A DNA stretch of 48,639 nt, taken from positions 1 through 48,639 of IMG/VR virus record IMGVR_UViG_3300030202_001027. One strand, 5' to 3'. Each line of letters starts with the position of its first letter. The stretch's first letter is position 1. The notes beneath the pieces were generated by a model. That model did no database searches. It saw nothing but the letters and a program-made list of their open reading frames with translations, and was not told the origin of the DNA. The position numbers were made by a program, and so were the translations under genes. Positions 16,177-23,411 of this stretch are shown here, piece by piece. Source of the DNA: a virus.

Positions 16177-16602
16177 TTAAGCTAAGCGAATAATTGCTGC
16201 CGTCGCATTCGCCGCAGGAAACACAATCGTGAAGTTCCCAGCTGTGCTGGTTTTGTCTCCACCAAAGTCAATTGCCGCAACAGCTTTATTGCCGTTTGTA
16301 CTGTTGTACAAAAGACAGCCTCTAGCTGTGACAGTAGCTGTGCCAAATGTAAGGTCAGCAAAATCGCATACAGCAACTGAGCCTGACAAGGCTGGAGTCA
16401 CGTTGGTTAGCGTTGATCCGCCTGCACTGTAGTTTGTCCCTGTCGCTTGGCCAGTCGTTACATAAACCGTAGTTCCAGCTCCTAAAGTTGCTGAAGATGT
16501 ATATAACGCAAGCTTTATGCTGTCAGCACCATTGGTCAGGTTATGTCCTTCAACTAACAGCTGCTGTTTGAACGAATTTGCAATAGCACTGGTGATAGCC
16601 AA
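16177..16602 (-). CDS. Virion structural protein, beta-rich, 141 aa
   Basis: It starts MAITSAIANSFKQQLLVEGH. The pattern ADSIKLALYTSSATLG, YSAGGSTLTNVTPALSG and AAIDFGGDKTSTAGNFTIVFP is typical of a small phage virion protein widespread in tailed marine phages. It is nearly all beta, Thr/Ala/Gly-rich, with no charge clusters. It sits between the 634-aa tail protein and a 99-aa protein in the late unit, so a minor tail or decoration role is likely. Confidence 0.6.
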   Translation of the reverse strand: MAITSAIANSFKQQLLVEGHNLTNGADSIKLALYTSSATLGAGTTVYVTTGQATGTNYSAGGSTLTNVTPALSGSVAVCDFADLTFGTATVTARGCLLYNSTNGNKAVAAIDFGGDKTSTAGNFTIVFPAANATAAIIRLA

Positions 16603-16612
16603 TTTATATCTC

Positions 16613-16912
16613 CTAATCCAATTGTTTCACAATGTCAGCCATGTCGTTATGACCTTGACTTCTCAACAAGTTTACCATAGTTGTCCTGTCTGAAGTAATC
16701 GCATTCTTAATGCCATACAAGACTATCGTATAGATGTAGTTTTGAAAAGCTTCTGCTTGTTGTCGAATATGGGGAGCAGCGTCGGCTGATACTTCGCATA
16801 TTTTTTTGGTTATCTGTTCAGCCCAAAACTCTGGGTCATGACCCTTGTTTTGCGTGGTTTCAACCATCACGCTTCCCACGCTCAAAAACCCATCGTTACC
16901 CATATCACCCAC
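16613..16912 (-). CDS. Hypothetical protein, 99 aa, GTG start
   Basis: Not recognised. It is helical, beginning MGDMGNDGFLSVGSVMV and ending NMADIVKQLD equivalents rich in Asp/Lys. GTG 16912 is chosen because GGAG lies seven bases upstream; ATG 16903 is an alternative. It overlaps the 239-aa gene by eight bases, so it is coupled to it. Possibly a small chaperone or completion protein, by context only. Confidence 0.5.
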   Translation of the reverse strand: MGDMGNDGFLSVGSVMVETTQNKGHDPEFWAEQITKKICEVSADAAPHIRQQAEAFQNYIYTIVLYGIKNAITSDRTTMVNLLRSQGHNDMADIVKQLD

Positions 16913-17624
16913 GATAAGGCTCCGGCGGTTTAATTTCTTCTGTCACAGCTATTCCTGACTTTTCCATCTCTTCTTCCATTTTAGACTTTTTGCAAACAAT
17001 CCAATCCGGTTCGTTAGGAATTGCGACCATTGGATCTTGCAGTCGGTGAAACCCATAGATTCTTTCTTCTTGGGGAACATTTTGATCTAAAAGAGTTGAT
17101 CGTCCAGAAACCCCAACCTGTATGTTTTTATCCATGCACTTAGCTAACCAAAACTCAACACAAGCTCGACCAGCTTCTGCAAAATGCAAGTTGTGGGTGT
17201 AACTGAAATCTATTCCAAACAAATCAATTCGAGCAACTTTGTTCCAATAAGCAAAAGCAATCGTTAATGGAATTGTATTGTTTAGATACGCACACTTGGT
17301 TGCTTGCACAATTTCTTCAATAGGATAAAGAACCGCGCTAGGCACTCTTGAATCCAATTCACAGGTATAGCAAGGCACATCGCAGTCAGGCAAAAACCGC
17401 TTCATTACATCTGTCTGAGCGCCAGCATCATCAGTATCAAAAAATCGACTAGCTGGATCTAACATGAACATTCGATCTGATTTGTAAACCGCAGCGGCAG
17501 AGTTTATTGTCCAGACCTCATCCCACTCGACGCCGTTTTCTCTTCCTATCGCATAATCCACTTGTGAGTTTCCCAGCGCCACAATCGCTATGTGAGCGCC
17601 TTCAAGCGACTTAATCGGTTCCAT
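16905..17624 (-). CDS. Rossmann-like protein resembling DUF115/MAF-type domains, 239 aa
   Basis: Residues 8-60 read as a Rossmann-like start (AHIAIVALGNSQVDYAIG, EVWTINSAAAVYKSDRMFMLD), and 125-165 hold IDLFGIDFSYTHNLHFAEAG then a helix (RACVEFWLAKCMDKNI). That layout recalls the MAF/DUF115 glycosyltransferase-related family, but no assignment is secure. It lies between neck genes and overlaps the 215-aa adaptor gene by one base. An enzyme in a neck operon is odd; it may decorate virion proteins or be a structural derivative of the fold. Confidence 0.45.
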   Translation of the reverse strand: MEPIKSLEGAHIAIVALGNSQVDYAIGRENGVEWDEVWTINSAAAVYKSDRMFMLDPASRFFDTDDAGAQTDVMKRFLPDCDVPCYTCELDSRVPSAVLYPIEEIVQATKCAYLNNTIPLTIAFAYWNKVARIDLFGIDFSYTHNLHFAEAGRACVEFWLAKCMDKNIQVGVSGRSTLLDQNVPQEERIYGFHRLQDPMVAIPNEPDWIVCKKSKMEEEMEKSGIAVTEEIKPPEPYRG

Positions 17625-18271
17625 TAACTTACTCCGGTTCTGAGTAAGTCGTACCTATACTCGTCTCTCGTCTCTCGACCTTCTGCAATGTTCTTCATTC
17701 TGGCTATCGCTTCTTTAAACCGCGTTTCAAAAGTCCCAACAACGTCTGGTGTTTCTTTTAAGAATACTGCGGCCTCAGCAAGAGAACCATATAGAAGTGC
17801 ATCTGGATAGTCTGTGGATAGGAATGTTGTGCCGCTATCAGCACCAGCAGTAAGAGATGCTGGCTTATAAAGATAGTGGAGTTCAACCGTGTAGTTTGAG
17901 TCTGGAATCGGAGCCAACTCAAAAGCGCTGTCGTCAAACAACGAATAGTATTTAGGAAGGCCTGTCGTTGCGGTTGACGGAGCATACTCCTTCATAAAGG
18001 AGGGGTGCTTGTAGTCCAAATAGTAATAGACGTTGCTAGAAATTATTGCTGCGCTAAATGGCGCATAAAAATCACTAGGCGTTGCTAAGAATCGGTTACT
18101 AGAAGTTACCGTCCCTTGCACGTTTTTGCGCTGCTTAGGCAGCTCAACCATCTTGAATATTCTTGTTTCAGACTCTTTAATAAAAGTCGGAAGATTTGTG
18201 ACAAACGTAGATTCAGTGCATTCTAAATAATCCTGAATCGCAGTCTTTAATGTTGCATATGTCCAGCTCAT
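17624..18271 (-). CDS. Head-tail adaptor-like neck protein, 215 aa
   Basis: It begins MSWTYATLKTAIQDYLECTE, the pattern seen in phage SU10-type adaptor proteins that dock under the portal. Helices at both ends (residues 5-45 and 165-210) frame a beta-rich middle (ATPSDFYAPFSAAI, FELAPIPDSNYTVELHYLY), where the aromatic-rich hairpin is typical of this neck family. It lies next to the P22 gp4-like gene. Start ATG 18271 overlaps the upstream stop by four bases (ATGA). Confidence 0.7.
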   Translation of the reverse strand: MSWTYATLKTAIQDYLECTESTFVTNLPTFIKESETRIFKMVELPKQRKNVQGTVTSSNRFLATPSDFYAPFSAAIISSNVYYYLDYKHPSFMKEYAPSTATTGLPKYYSLFDDSAFELAPIPDSNYTVELHYLYKPASLTAGADSGTTFLSTDYPDALLYGSLAEAAVFLKETPDVVGTFETRFKEAIARMKNIAEGRETRDEYRYDLLRTGVS

Positions 18272-18582
18272 GATGTGGTAATGGTTACCTCCCCTAGTCC
18301 TGTAGAAATTTCATAGGTATCAAGTTTAGTTCCAAGTATACCTTTATCCACATTTGTATACACCACAAAAGCGTTATTATCATTAGCGGTGTCAGGCCTT
18401 GCATTTTTAAGTGCTTCTGGATCAGCAGCTTTTGGTTTTGGATCTAGTTGTGGGCTTTTAGGCGACCACTGATCTGGTCCGACCAAAAGACCATCCCAAG
18501 TAAATTTCATGTCTCTAAGTCGGTAACGGAACCCTGTAATGTCACATATTCCGTAAGCCTGTTTGCCTTGTGCAAATGCCAT
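18268..18582 (-). CDS. Small virion protein, 104 aa
   Basis: It begins MAFAQGKQAYGICDITGFRY, then LRDMKFTWDGLLVGPDQW and PKSPQLDPKPK. I recognise this block from small conserved proteins of many tailed phages, located between head and tail genes; the cysteine and aromatics are typical, the function unknown. The C-terminus (STGLGEVTITTS) resembles the end of the 103-aa protein and half of the tail-fibre repeat. It lies between the two neck proteins, so it probably belongs to the connector. Confidence 0.6.
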   Translation of the reverse strand: MAFAQGKQAYGICDITGFRYRLRDMKFTWDGLLVGPDQWSPKSPQLDPKPKAADPEALKNARPDTANDNNAFVVYTNVDKGILGTKLDTYEISTGLGEVTITTS

Positions 18583-18584
18583 GA

Positions 18585-19280
18585 CTAAGCGGAGTTATAT
18601 CCGCCTAAGTTTGGCGAAATTCTAAATGACGCTCTGGATTGGTCCTGAGACATTGCCCGATCAAACTCTTCTTCGTAAAGTTGTTTTAAAACTGGAGAGC
18701 GCTCTGGCGCTTTCTTCAAACTGATGTAATAAGCCATGCCAGCAGCAAAGCAAGGGTAAAACCGGAAAGGCACTTCTATAGTGTTTGTGGCGCCGTCCGC
18801 ATCGTCCATGCGAGTTAACACATTCATGTAGATCGTGTAAGTTGAATTCTTGTCAGGCACAGGCCAAACCGTAATTGTTGGAGTGGTCTGCTTGTCAATA
18901 AACATTTGGTTAGGTTTGCCAGTAGTGCTTTTGTTTGTGACATTCGCATACTCAGCTCGATTCATTCGATTGATAGGCGTGTCAATTTCATCTCCGCCCG
19001 TCGTTTGTCTTATGAAGGCATCTAAAACGTCAATAGGCGCTGTAGCGTTAGTTGAATCAATGTTGTACGTTTTTGTGTCTTTTACCATGGCAACAGTCTT
19101 TTGCTTAATGGTCCACTGGTTTAAGCCACGGTTAGCCCATTCAGCAAGCATCAAATTAGCGCTTCTCTTAGCTGTTTTTAGATCGTAACCAGTTCTGAGT
19201 TCCAAGCCACAACGCTCGAAAGCCTCTTCGACATACTCAGCTACGTCTGGTTCAAAATCTTTGCTGCCGCTTACTGCCAT
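18585..19280 (-). CDS. P22 gp4-like tail accessory (connector) protein, 231 aa
   Basis: It should form a ring under the portal to close the head. The N-terminal helices (FEPDVAEYVEEAFERCGLEL, residues 8-27; RSANLMLAEWANRGLNQWTI, 44-63) followed by a beta segment and VPFRFYPCFAAGMAYYISLK (about 170-189) match P22 tail accessory factor gp4 and its relatives. Length fits. It pairs with the P22-like portal encoded at 29465-31960. A glycosidase activity known for P22 gp4 cannot be judged here. Confidence 0.75.
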   Translation of the reverse strand: MAVSGSKDFEPDVAEYVEEAFERCGLELRTGYDLKTAKRSANLMLAEWANRGLNQWTIKQKTVAMVKDTKTYNIDSTNATAPIDVLDAFIRQTTGGDEIDTPINRMNRAEYANVTNKSTTGKPNQMFIDKQTTPTITVWPVPDKNSTYTIYMNVLTRMDDADGATNTIEVPFRFYPCFAAGMAYYISLKKAPERSPVLKQLYEEEFDRAMSQDQSRASFRISPNLGGYNSA

Positions 19281-19987
19281 TAGTTTTTCCTTTTACGCTT
19301 TTTCTTGCGTACAGGCTCTTCAGGAGCATACAGGTTATCAAAAACCTTGTTGACATCCAACGTGTAATCCAACTCGCTTTTTGAATAATGAATGTGCTGA
19401 GAAGGTTTAAAGTCCGGCGCCCCCTCACCAACCGTAAACCAAGCTGGGTGTGTGACTCGCACCCTGTTGTTTGGCAAGGCAACAATGTTACCCGTCCACT
19501 TGCCAGCATCCAACAGCTCTAGAACGTGTGATTGTTTGTGTTGAGCTGGATCGTCTGCAATTTCGTTTTCGGCATAGTCCACAGTGAAATAATATTTTGC
19601 GGGGTAGAATTCTCCATCAATCTTAGCAAGCCACGGGCAAGGTGTTGCTCGATCAATGACATAAACCGAATGATTGTGAGATGAGCAATCCCAAGGCTGA
19701 CAGGCCCAAACTGGCATCGGCTCAGGCCATCCCTCGTAATCGGAGTCAGCAGCTAAACCGGTAATCGGCATTCTGGCCCACATGGCTCCGCCATGGACAT
19801 TTTCTTCCACTGTGTCAACTTCAGCGCCAGTAAATATCAGCTGGAACGAAAGGCATCGCGTTGGCATGGTTGTAACCGCAACCGCCATCGCGTGAATAAA
19901 TTCACCGTGGTATTTTTCGTGATTGTGGGTGTATTCCTTTCTAACCCAACATTTAAAGTAGGGAATGTTAGACTGAAGATAAGCCAT
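19280..19987 (-). CDS. Hypothetical protein, 235 aa, Trp/His-rich
   Basis: Not recognised by function, though similar Trp/His-rich proteins occur in this position in marine phages as I recall them. It begins MAYLQSNIPYFKCWVRKEYT, has many beta strands and His/Trp/Cys residues (CQPWDCSSHNHSVYVI, ATPCPWLAKIDGEFYPAKYY), and ends in a basic tail (RKKKRKRKN). Clustered His/Cys/Asp could bind metal. It overlaps the gp4-like gene by one base, so it is probably co-expressed with the neck genes. Confidence 0.55.
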   Translation of the reverse strand: MAYLQSNIPYFKCWVRKEYTHNHEKYHGEFIHAMAVAVTTMPTRCLSFQLIFTGAEVDTVEENVHGGAMWARMPITGLAADSDYEGWPEPMPVWACQPWDCSSHNHSVYVIDRATPCPWLAKIDGEFYPAKYYFTVDYAENEIADDPAQHKQSHVLELLDAGKWTGNIVALPNNRVRVTHPAWFTVGEGAPDFKPSQHIHYSKSELDYTLDVNKVFDNLYAPEEPVRKKKRKRKN

Positions 19988-19990
19988 TAC

Positions 19991-20170
19991 TTATCTTTTC
20001 TTTTTAACAGTCCCGCCTTTGTTCATCATTACCTTTTTAATAACTCCGCCCTTATTCATCATTCGAGGAGTTTTTATGGTGCCGCCCTTATTCATCATTC
20101 GGGCCATCTTTACTGGATTGCCCTTATTCATCATTCTTTTGTTAGAACCCATCTTACTTCTTTTATTCAT
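19991..20170 (-). CDS. Small basic MMNKGG-repeat protein, 59 aa
   Basis: ATG 20168-20170 follows AGGAG at ideal distance, and the stop is TAA 19991-19993. The product is almost all repeat: RMMNKGNPVK, RMMNKGGTIK, RMMNKGGVIK, VMMNKGGTVK, ending KKKR. It is very basic, Met/Gly-rich and has no acidic residues. The same MNGGG or ANGG tag appears in the next gene (MNGGGTVNK) and in the 607-aa virion protein (YANGGNVAMK). Function unknown. Nucleic-acid binding or a virion-targeting tag are possibilities. Confidence 0.65.
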   Translation of the reverse strand: MNKRSKMGSNKRMMNKGNPVKMARMMNKGGTIKTPRMMNKGGVIKKVMMNKGGTVKKKR

Positions 20171-20178
20171 CGTAACTC

Positions 20179-20487
20179 CTATCGTCTTCCGAACAAGCCC
20201 ATGTTCGATTGGTTGCTAATTATACCACCACTTCTTGCAAATGTTTTGACGTTAGTCGGCTTTCCACCCACGCCTTGTTTCTTGGATCTTTTGCGCTTAA
20301 CCGCAGATGTAATTTGGCTTTTAGACATCTGGTTTGCTTGGGATCTAGGAACGCATTTAGGATAAGCGCGTTTGCTTTTAGAAGCAGACTTTCTCCCGCA
20401 CGCTTGAAACTTGCCGTCCTCTTTAGGAGCGCCAATATCAACCCAATCACCTTTTGAGCCTTTGCCAAACCAAGTTTTTAGGCTCAT
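20179..20487 (-). CDS. Small basic Lys/Arg/Ser-rich protein, 102 aa
   Basis: It contains GDWVDIGAPKEDGKFQACGR, KSKRAYPKCVPRSQANQM and QITSAVKRKRSKKQG. I recognise this order (WVDIGAPK, then CGR, then KCVP) from small conserved proteins of marine phages and large algal viruses; the two cysteines and the DW motif are conserved there. It is basic and probably binds nucleic acid or capsid. The stop of the upstream 154-aa gene and this start share a base. Its biological role is unknown. Confidence 0.6.
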   Translation of the reverse strand: MSLKTWFGKGSKGDWVDIGAPKEDGKFQACGRKSASKSKRAYPKCVPRSQANQMSKSQITSAVKRKRSKKQGVGGKPTNVKTFARSGGIISNQSNMGLFGRR

Positions 20488-20951
20488 TAGGTTCTGGGTA
20501 CTCTGGTCATTTTTTGCTTGCTAGGGTCAATCGCACCACAGCCTCGCCCTTGAACCATTGTTGAGTTTTTGTTGACCGTTCCGCCACCGTTCATGTAACC
20601 CATACGGTTACGAACTTTGGGGGGCAGCTTTCCCAACCCTTTGTTTTTTTCTGGAACAGGTTTAAGTGTCACTTCGCCTCCTACCGCAGCGGTATATCTG
20701 CCGCCTCTATCTTTGTAAGTTTTAACCAACCATCCGCTGCTGTAGGCTGATGGCCAGACATCAAACTTGCTCTTAGCCTCCGCCTTTACTTTTTTGTACA
20801 GCTTTGGATTCGATACGTTTTTAGGTACACCGCTAGAAGCGCTGCCGCCTTCTTTCATTTTAATCGTGCTTAAAGTTTTTGCTTGCTGAGCGTGAGTTTT
20901 GCTGGCTTTCCTTAACCCCTTAATTACTTTGTTGAGCTTTTCTTTTGCCAT
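20487..20951 (-). CDS. Small basic protein with NxGGG tag, 154 aa
   Basis: A very basic protein. The middle (SNPKLYKKVKAEAKSKFDVW, PSAYSSGWLVKTYKDRGGRY, about residues 46-85) is a pattern often found next to the 102-aa family in marine phages. After it comes MGYMNGGGTVNKNS, the same tag as in the 59-aa repeat peptide. Ends with KQKMTRVPRT. No membrane segment. Probably virion-associated by context. Confidence 0.55.
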   Translation of the reverse strand: MAKEKLNKVIKGLRKASKTHAQQAKTLSTIKMKEGGSASSGVPKNVSNPKLYKKVKAEAKSKFDVWPSAYSSGWLVKTYKDRGGRYTAAVGGEVTLKPVPEKNKGLGKLPPKVRNRMGYMNGGGTVNKNSTMVQGRGCGAIDPSKQKMTRVPRT

Positions 20952-20962
20952 GATGCCTTAAC

Positions 20963-22081
20963 CTATCTTCTGTTCATATTTCTTCTTGCTTTAGCTGCGG
21001 CTATAACTTCAGGCGATAGGCGAGCTATACTAGGCGTTGCGATTCCTCCAGCACCGCCCATCATTCCGCCCATGCCACCTATTCCTCCAGTCATTTCGCT
21101 CATCCTAGCCTTCATGCGATCAATTTCTTCTTGACTTGCAGGAGTTCCATACAGAGAACCAGTGCCTCCAGCAACTGGCGGACCCTGTTGAACAGAAGAC
21201 ATTTGTGCGTCAATTAGTTCTTGTGGAATCTGAGGGGCGTTACTTGTTTGGAAAATTGTTCCATCAGCGTTAAAAACTGGCTTGCCAAATGGTGAATTTG
21301 CTCCAGCGCTTGCCCCTCCCGCTAGAAATGTGCTTGCTTCTCCAGAAGTGGGAGGACGCTGATCAACTCTTTGCCTGAACTGATTGAAAGCGTCTGTATC
21401 GATTTGCGGTATCGGGTTGTAAGATTGCCTCGATTGTTGAAAAAACGGCGGTCTAAACCCTCCGCCAAATGGAGAAGCAGTCCCTTCGCCGTAACCACCA
21501 CGATCCCGTTGCATTCCGCCATACTCGTATCGCCGGGAAGATTCCCATGGAGACCTTTGCATTCCGCCAAATCGTCCGCCTCCACCCATACGGTTCATAA
21601 AGGTGGGCATACCTCGATACATTCCGGGGAAAGGCCTGCGTCCGCCAAACTGTCCTCCGCCAAAAAAAGGAGGAGGGCGCCTTCTGCCAAACATGCCGCC
21701 AAATCCACCACCCCTTCTCCCAAACATGCCGGGAAAGCCTCTTTGCATGCCGGGAAAACCTCTTTGCATGCCGGGAAAACCGCCGCTCATCCTTCTGGGA
21801 TCAAACCGCCTCATAAGGCCACCTAAGCCGCCACCATAAGGAGAATTAGGGGAAGGCCGAGACATAGCCGGGGTTGGACTTCCTCCAGCAGCTTTATCTC
21901 GTAAAGCAAATAATTCCGATTTCAGTTGCTCGTATTCTGGATTACCAGACGGATCATAACGATTACTTGGGTTCCTCATTTTATTCAACCGACTATTCAT
22001 TTCCTGAATTTGCGGATAAAGAGGGCTGGCTCTTACAGCATCTTGCCTTGCTCTAGCTTCTTCGCCCATCCAAAACGACAT
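20963..22081 (-). CDS. Gly/Arg/Met-rich repetitive protein, 372 aa
   Basis: An N-terminal helical domain (residues 1-70) is followed by RGG-like low complexity with FPGMQRG and GGMFGRR repeats (about 75-200), then a Pro/Gln/Ala-rich half ending in AAAKARRNMNRR. The repeats are partly perfect at DNA level (21-base units at 21725-21782). Such RGG/FGM segments often bind RNA or phase-separate, but no activity is shown. It precedes the small basic genes in the late unit and is probably a virion component. Confidence 0.55.
   Translation of the reverse strand: MSFWMGEEARARQDAVRASPLYPQIQEMNSRLNKMRNPSNRYDPSGNPEYEQLKSELFALRDKAAGGSPTPAMSRPSPNSPYGGGLGGLMRRFDPRRMSGGFPGMQRGFPGMQRGFPGMFGRRGGGFGGMFGRRRPPPFFGGGQFGGRRPFPGMYRGMPTFMNRMGGGGRFGGMQRSPWESSRRYEYGGMQRDRGGYGEGTASPFGGGFRPPFFQQSRQSYNPIPQIDTDAFNQFRQRVDQRPPTSGEASTFLAGGASAGANSPFGKPVFNADGTIFQTSNAPQIPQELIDAQMSSVQQGPPVAGGTGSLYGTPASQEEIDRMKARMSEMTGGIGGMGGMMGGAGGIATPSIARLSPEVIAAAKARRNMNRR
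21725..21782. repeat. 21-base tandem repeat, nearly three copies
   Basis: Units starting CATGCCGGGAAA begin at 21725, 21746 and 21767, with one base change in the first. They encode the RGFPGMQ heptapeptide of the 372-aa protein. The near-identity suggests recent slippage expansion. Confidence 0.8.
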
Positions 22082-22091
22082 ATCAATTCCC

Positions 22092-22496
22092 CTAGTCGTA
22101 CTTCTTGATTAGCTCAAGAATAATCATATAAGTGTCACCACTGCTATGACCTGTAGTGGTTACAAGCACATCGCCAGTCTTACCAGATCCCGCATTATTT
22201 GGGATAGCGGTAAAATTGTCGTAATACTCATCACCCGTCGAGTCTGCTGGCAAACCAATTGCCAATACATTAGTGCTTGCATCAAAATCTAATTTAACGG
22301 ACATGCCTACGGTAGCCCAGTAAATCCTTTGAATGGCAACTTCAGTGCAAGCTTGTCCAGCTGAGTTTGCGGCCAAGGCAGATACATCTACCTTTACTAC
22401 CGCAGACTCGCCTGTTCCATCGCTGACGTTGGTGAACCGCATCACTGCGGTTCGCTGTCCGTCTTGAATGGTTTGTGAGGCTACAGCGTCAGCCAT
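22092..22496 (-). CDS. Virion structural protein, 134 aa
   Basis: It begins MADAVASQTIQDGQRTAVMR. The pattern VMRFTNVSDGTGESAVVKVD, IQRIYWATVGMSVKLDFDAS and GDTYMIILELIKK resembles small beta-rich structural proteins of T4-like cyanophages and other marine phages. Nothing suggests an enzyme. It is the second gene after the late promoter at 23289-23315, so it is likely abundant; a decoration or tail-tip role is plausible. Confidence 0.6.
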   Translation of the reverse strand: MADAVASQTIQDGQRTAVMRFTNVSDGTGESAVVKVDVSALAANSAGQACTEVAIQRIYWATVGMSVKLDFDASTNVLAIGLPADSTGDEYYDNFTAIPNNAGSGKTGDVLVTTTGHSSGDTYMIILELIKKYD

Positions 22497-22510
22497 GTTT
22501 CACCTCCTAC

Positions 22511-23221
22511 TTATAGTTCAGTGACAGCGGTTCGCTCTTTATAAGCGCCAATGTAATCAACTGTCAAAGTTTTTGCAGCGGCAGCGCCGTTCTGAATTCC
22601 AAATGAAACAGTCAGCTCTTCGTTGTCGGGAACATTTGTACTTACGACGGTGCCAGCCAAAACATTATTCTGGAAGACATGGAACTTCTGATCCTTAGGA
22701 TCGTAGACAAATCCTATGGTCATAAACGTGTCGTCTGCCAATGCATTAGGCAAATCCAAAGTGGATTGCGTGCTGTCTTTTTCAACGATAAAAGTAACAG
22801 TTGTGCCGCCATCAGACTTCAAAAAGAAAATCCCGTCTGTTACGTCCAACGGAGATGTGTCCGTAAGTTGTAAACCAGCAACAATGTCGGTTTCCGTTGC
22901 ATCATTAGTCTTCAGTCTCATGTTGAAAGCTAGTTGCTTTCCAGATTCGTACTTGAATCCTTCTTTGACTAATTGAAAAAAGTCATTGTCATTATCGCCA
23001 GCAGCGTTAGTTACTAACAAAAGACCGCCATCGCCATCAGCTAAAGCTTCTGTTGCAGACCCAGTTCCGTCTTCTGTCGTTGTGATCGTCCAGTCGCTTG
23101 CCAGATAAGTATCAAAGTCATTGAAATAGCTGTGATATTTTTGTGGTGCTGGAGCTTTTAATTTACCCAGTGTTCCGTCAGCCGAAACATTGGTCACTCC
23201 CGAAGTAAAATGTGTTGTCAT
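22511..23221 (-). CDS. Structural protein with lectin-like jelly-roll pattern, 236 aa
   Basis: It begins MTTHFTSGVTNVSADGTLGK. FNDFDTYLASDWTITT, FEYK-like strands, QLAFNMRLKTNDATETDIVA and FMTIGFVYDPKDQKFHVFQN recall concanavalin-A-like beta-sandwiches in phage capsid or tail decoration proteins. It is the first gene of the 23.2-6.2 kb unit, with AGGAGG eight bases before ATG 23221, which fits high expression. Probable capsid-surface or tail protein; sugar binding is only inferred. Confidence 0.6.
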   Translation of the reverse strand: MTTHFTSGVTNVSADGTLGKLKAPAPQKYHSYFNDFDTYLASDWTITTTEDGTGSATEALADGDGGLLLVTNAAGDNDNDFFQLVKEGFKYESGKQLAFNMRLKTNDATETDIVAGLQLTDTSPLDVTDGIFFLKSDGGTTVTFIVEKDSTQSTLDLPNALADDTFMTIGFVYDPKDQKFHVFQNNVLAGTVVSTNVPDNEELTVSFGIQNGAAAAKTLTVDYIGAYKERTAVTEL

Positions 23222-23253
23222 CCTACAGCCTCCTTTTTAAAGTTTAGACCAGC

Positions 23254-23270
23254 ATTTGGACCATCCAAAT
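23254..23270. promoter_or_regulatory. Perfect inverted repeat in late leader
   Basis: ATTTGGA (23254-23260), three bases, TCCAAAT (23264-23270). It lies between the -10 box at 23289 and the first gene of the unit, so it would be an early-transcribed hairpin or an operator. Confidence 0.45.
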
Positions 23271-23288
23271 ACCGTAGTTGACGCTTGG

Positions 23289-23315
23289 AGTATAGCACTA
23301 AAAAAGAAGATGCAA
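23289..23315 (-). promoter_or_regulatory. Late promoter of the 23.2-6.2 kb structural unit
   Basis: On the minus strand TTGCAT (23310-23315), a short 15-base spacer and TATACT (23289-23294). The -35 box lies directly beside the helicase terminator, so a fresh promoter is needed here. It lacks the GACACG spacer element, which sets it apart from the other promoters. Confidence 0.5.
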
Positions 23316-23347
23316 TAAAAAAAGCTCGTTTCGACCGAAGGTGAGCT
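23316..23347 (-). terminator. Terminator of the SNF2 helicase gene
   Basis: On the minus strand AGCTC (23343-23347) pairs with GAGCT (23323-23327), with an inner TTCG/CGAA stem, followed by a seven-U run (23317-23323). It lies 65 bases past the helicase stop. Confidence 0.8.
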
Positions 23348-23411
23348 AAACCTTTTGAAGCAAAGCAGGAATAGGTTGGCTTAACTTTGCTAGTCTAGAC
23401 AAGGGGATGCC

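Noticed and set aside
19793-20365. 190-codon plus-strand frame
   Set aside because: Antisense to three well-supported minus genes; internal segments mirror their repeats.
21371-21839. Pro/His/Lys-rich plus-strand frames
   Set aside because: Antisense of RGG-type repeats in the 372-aa gene.
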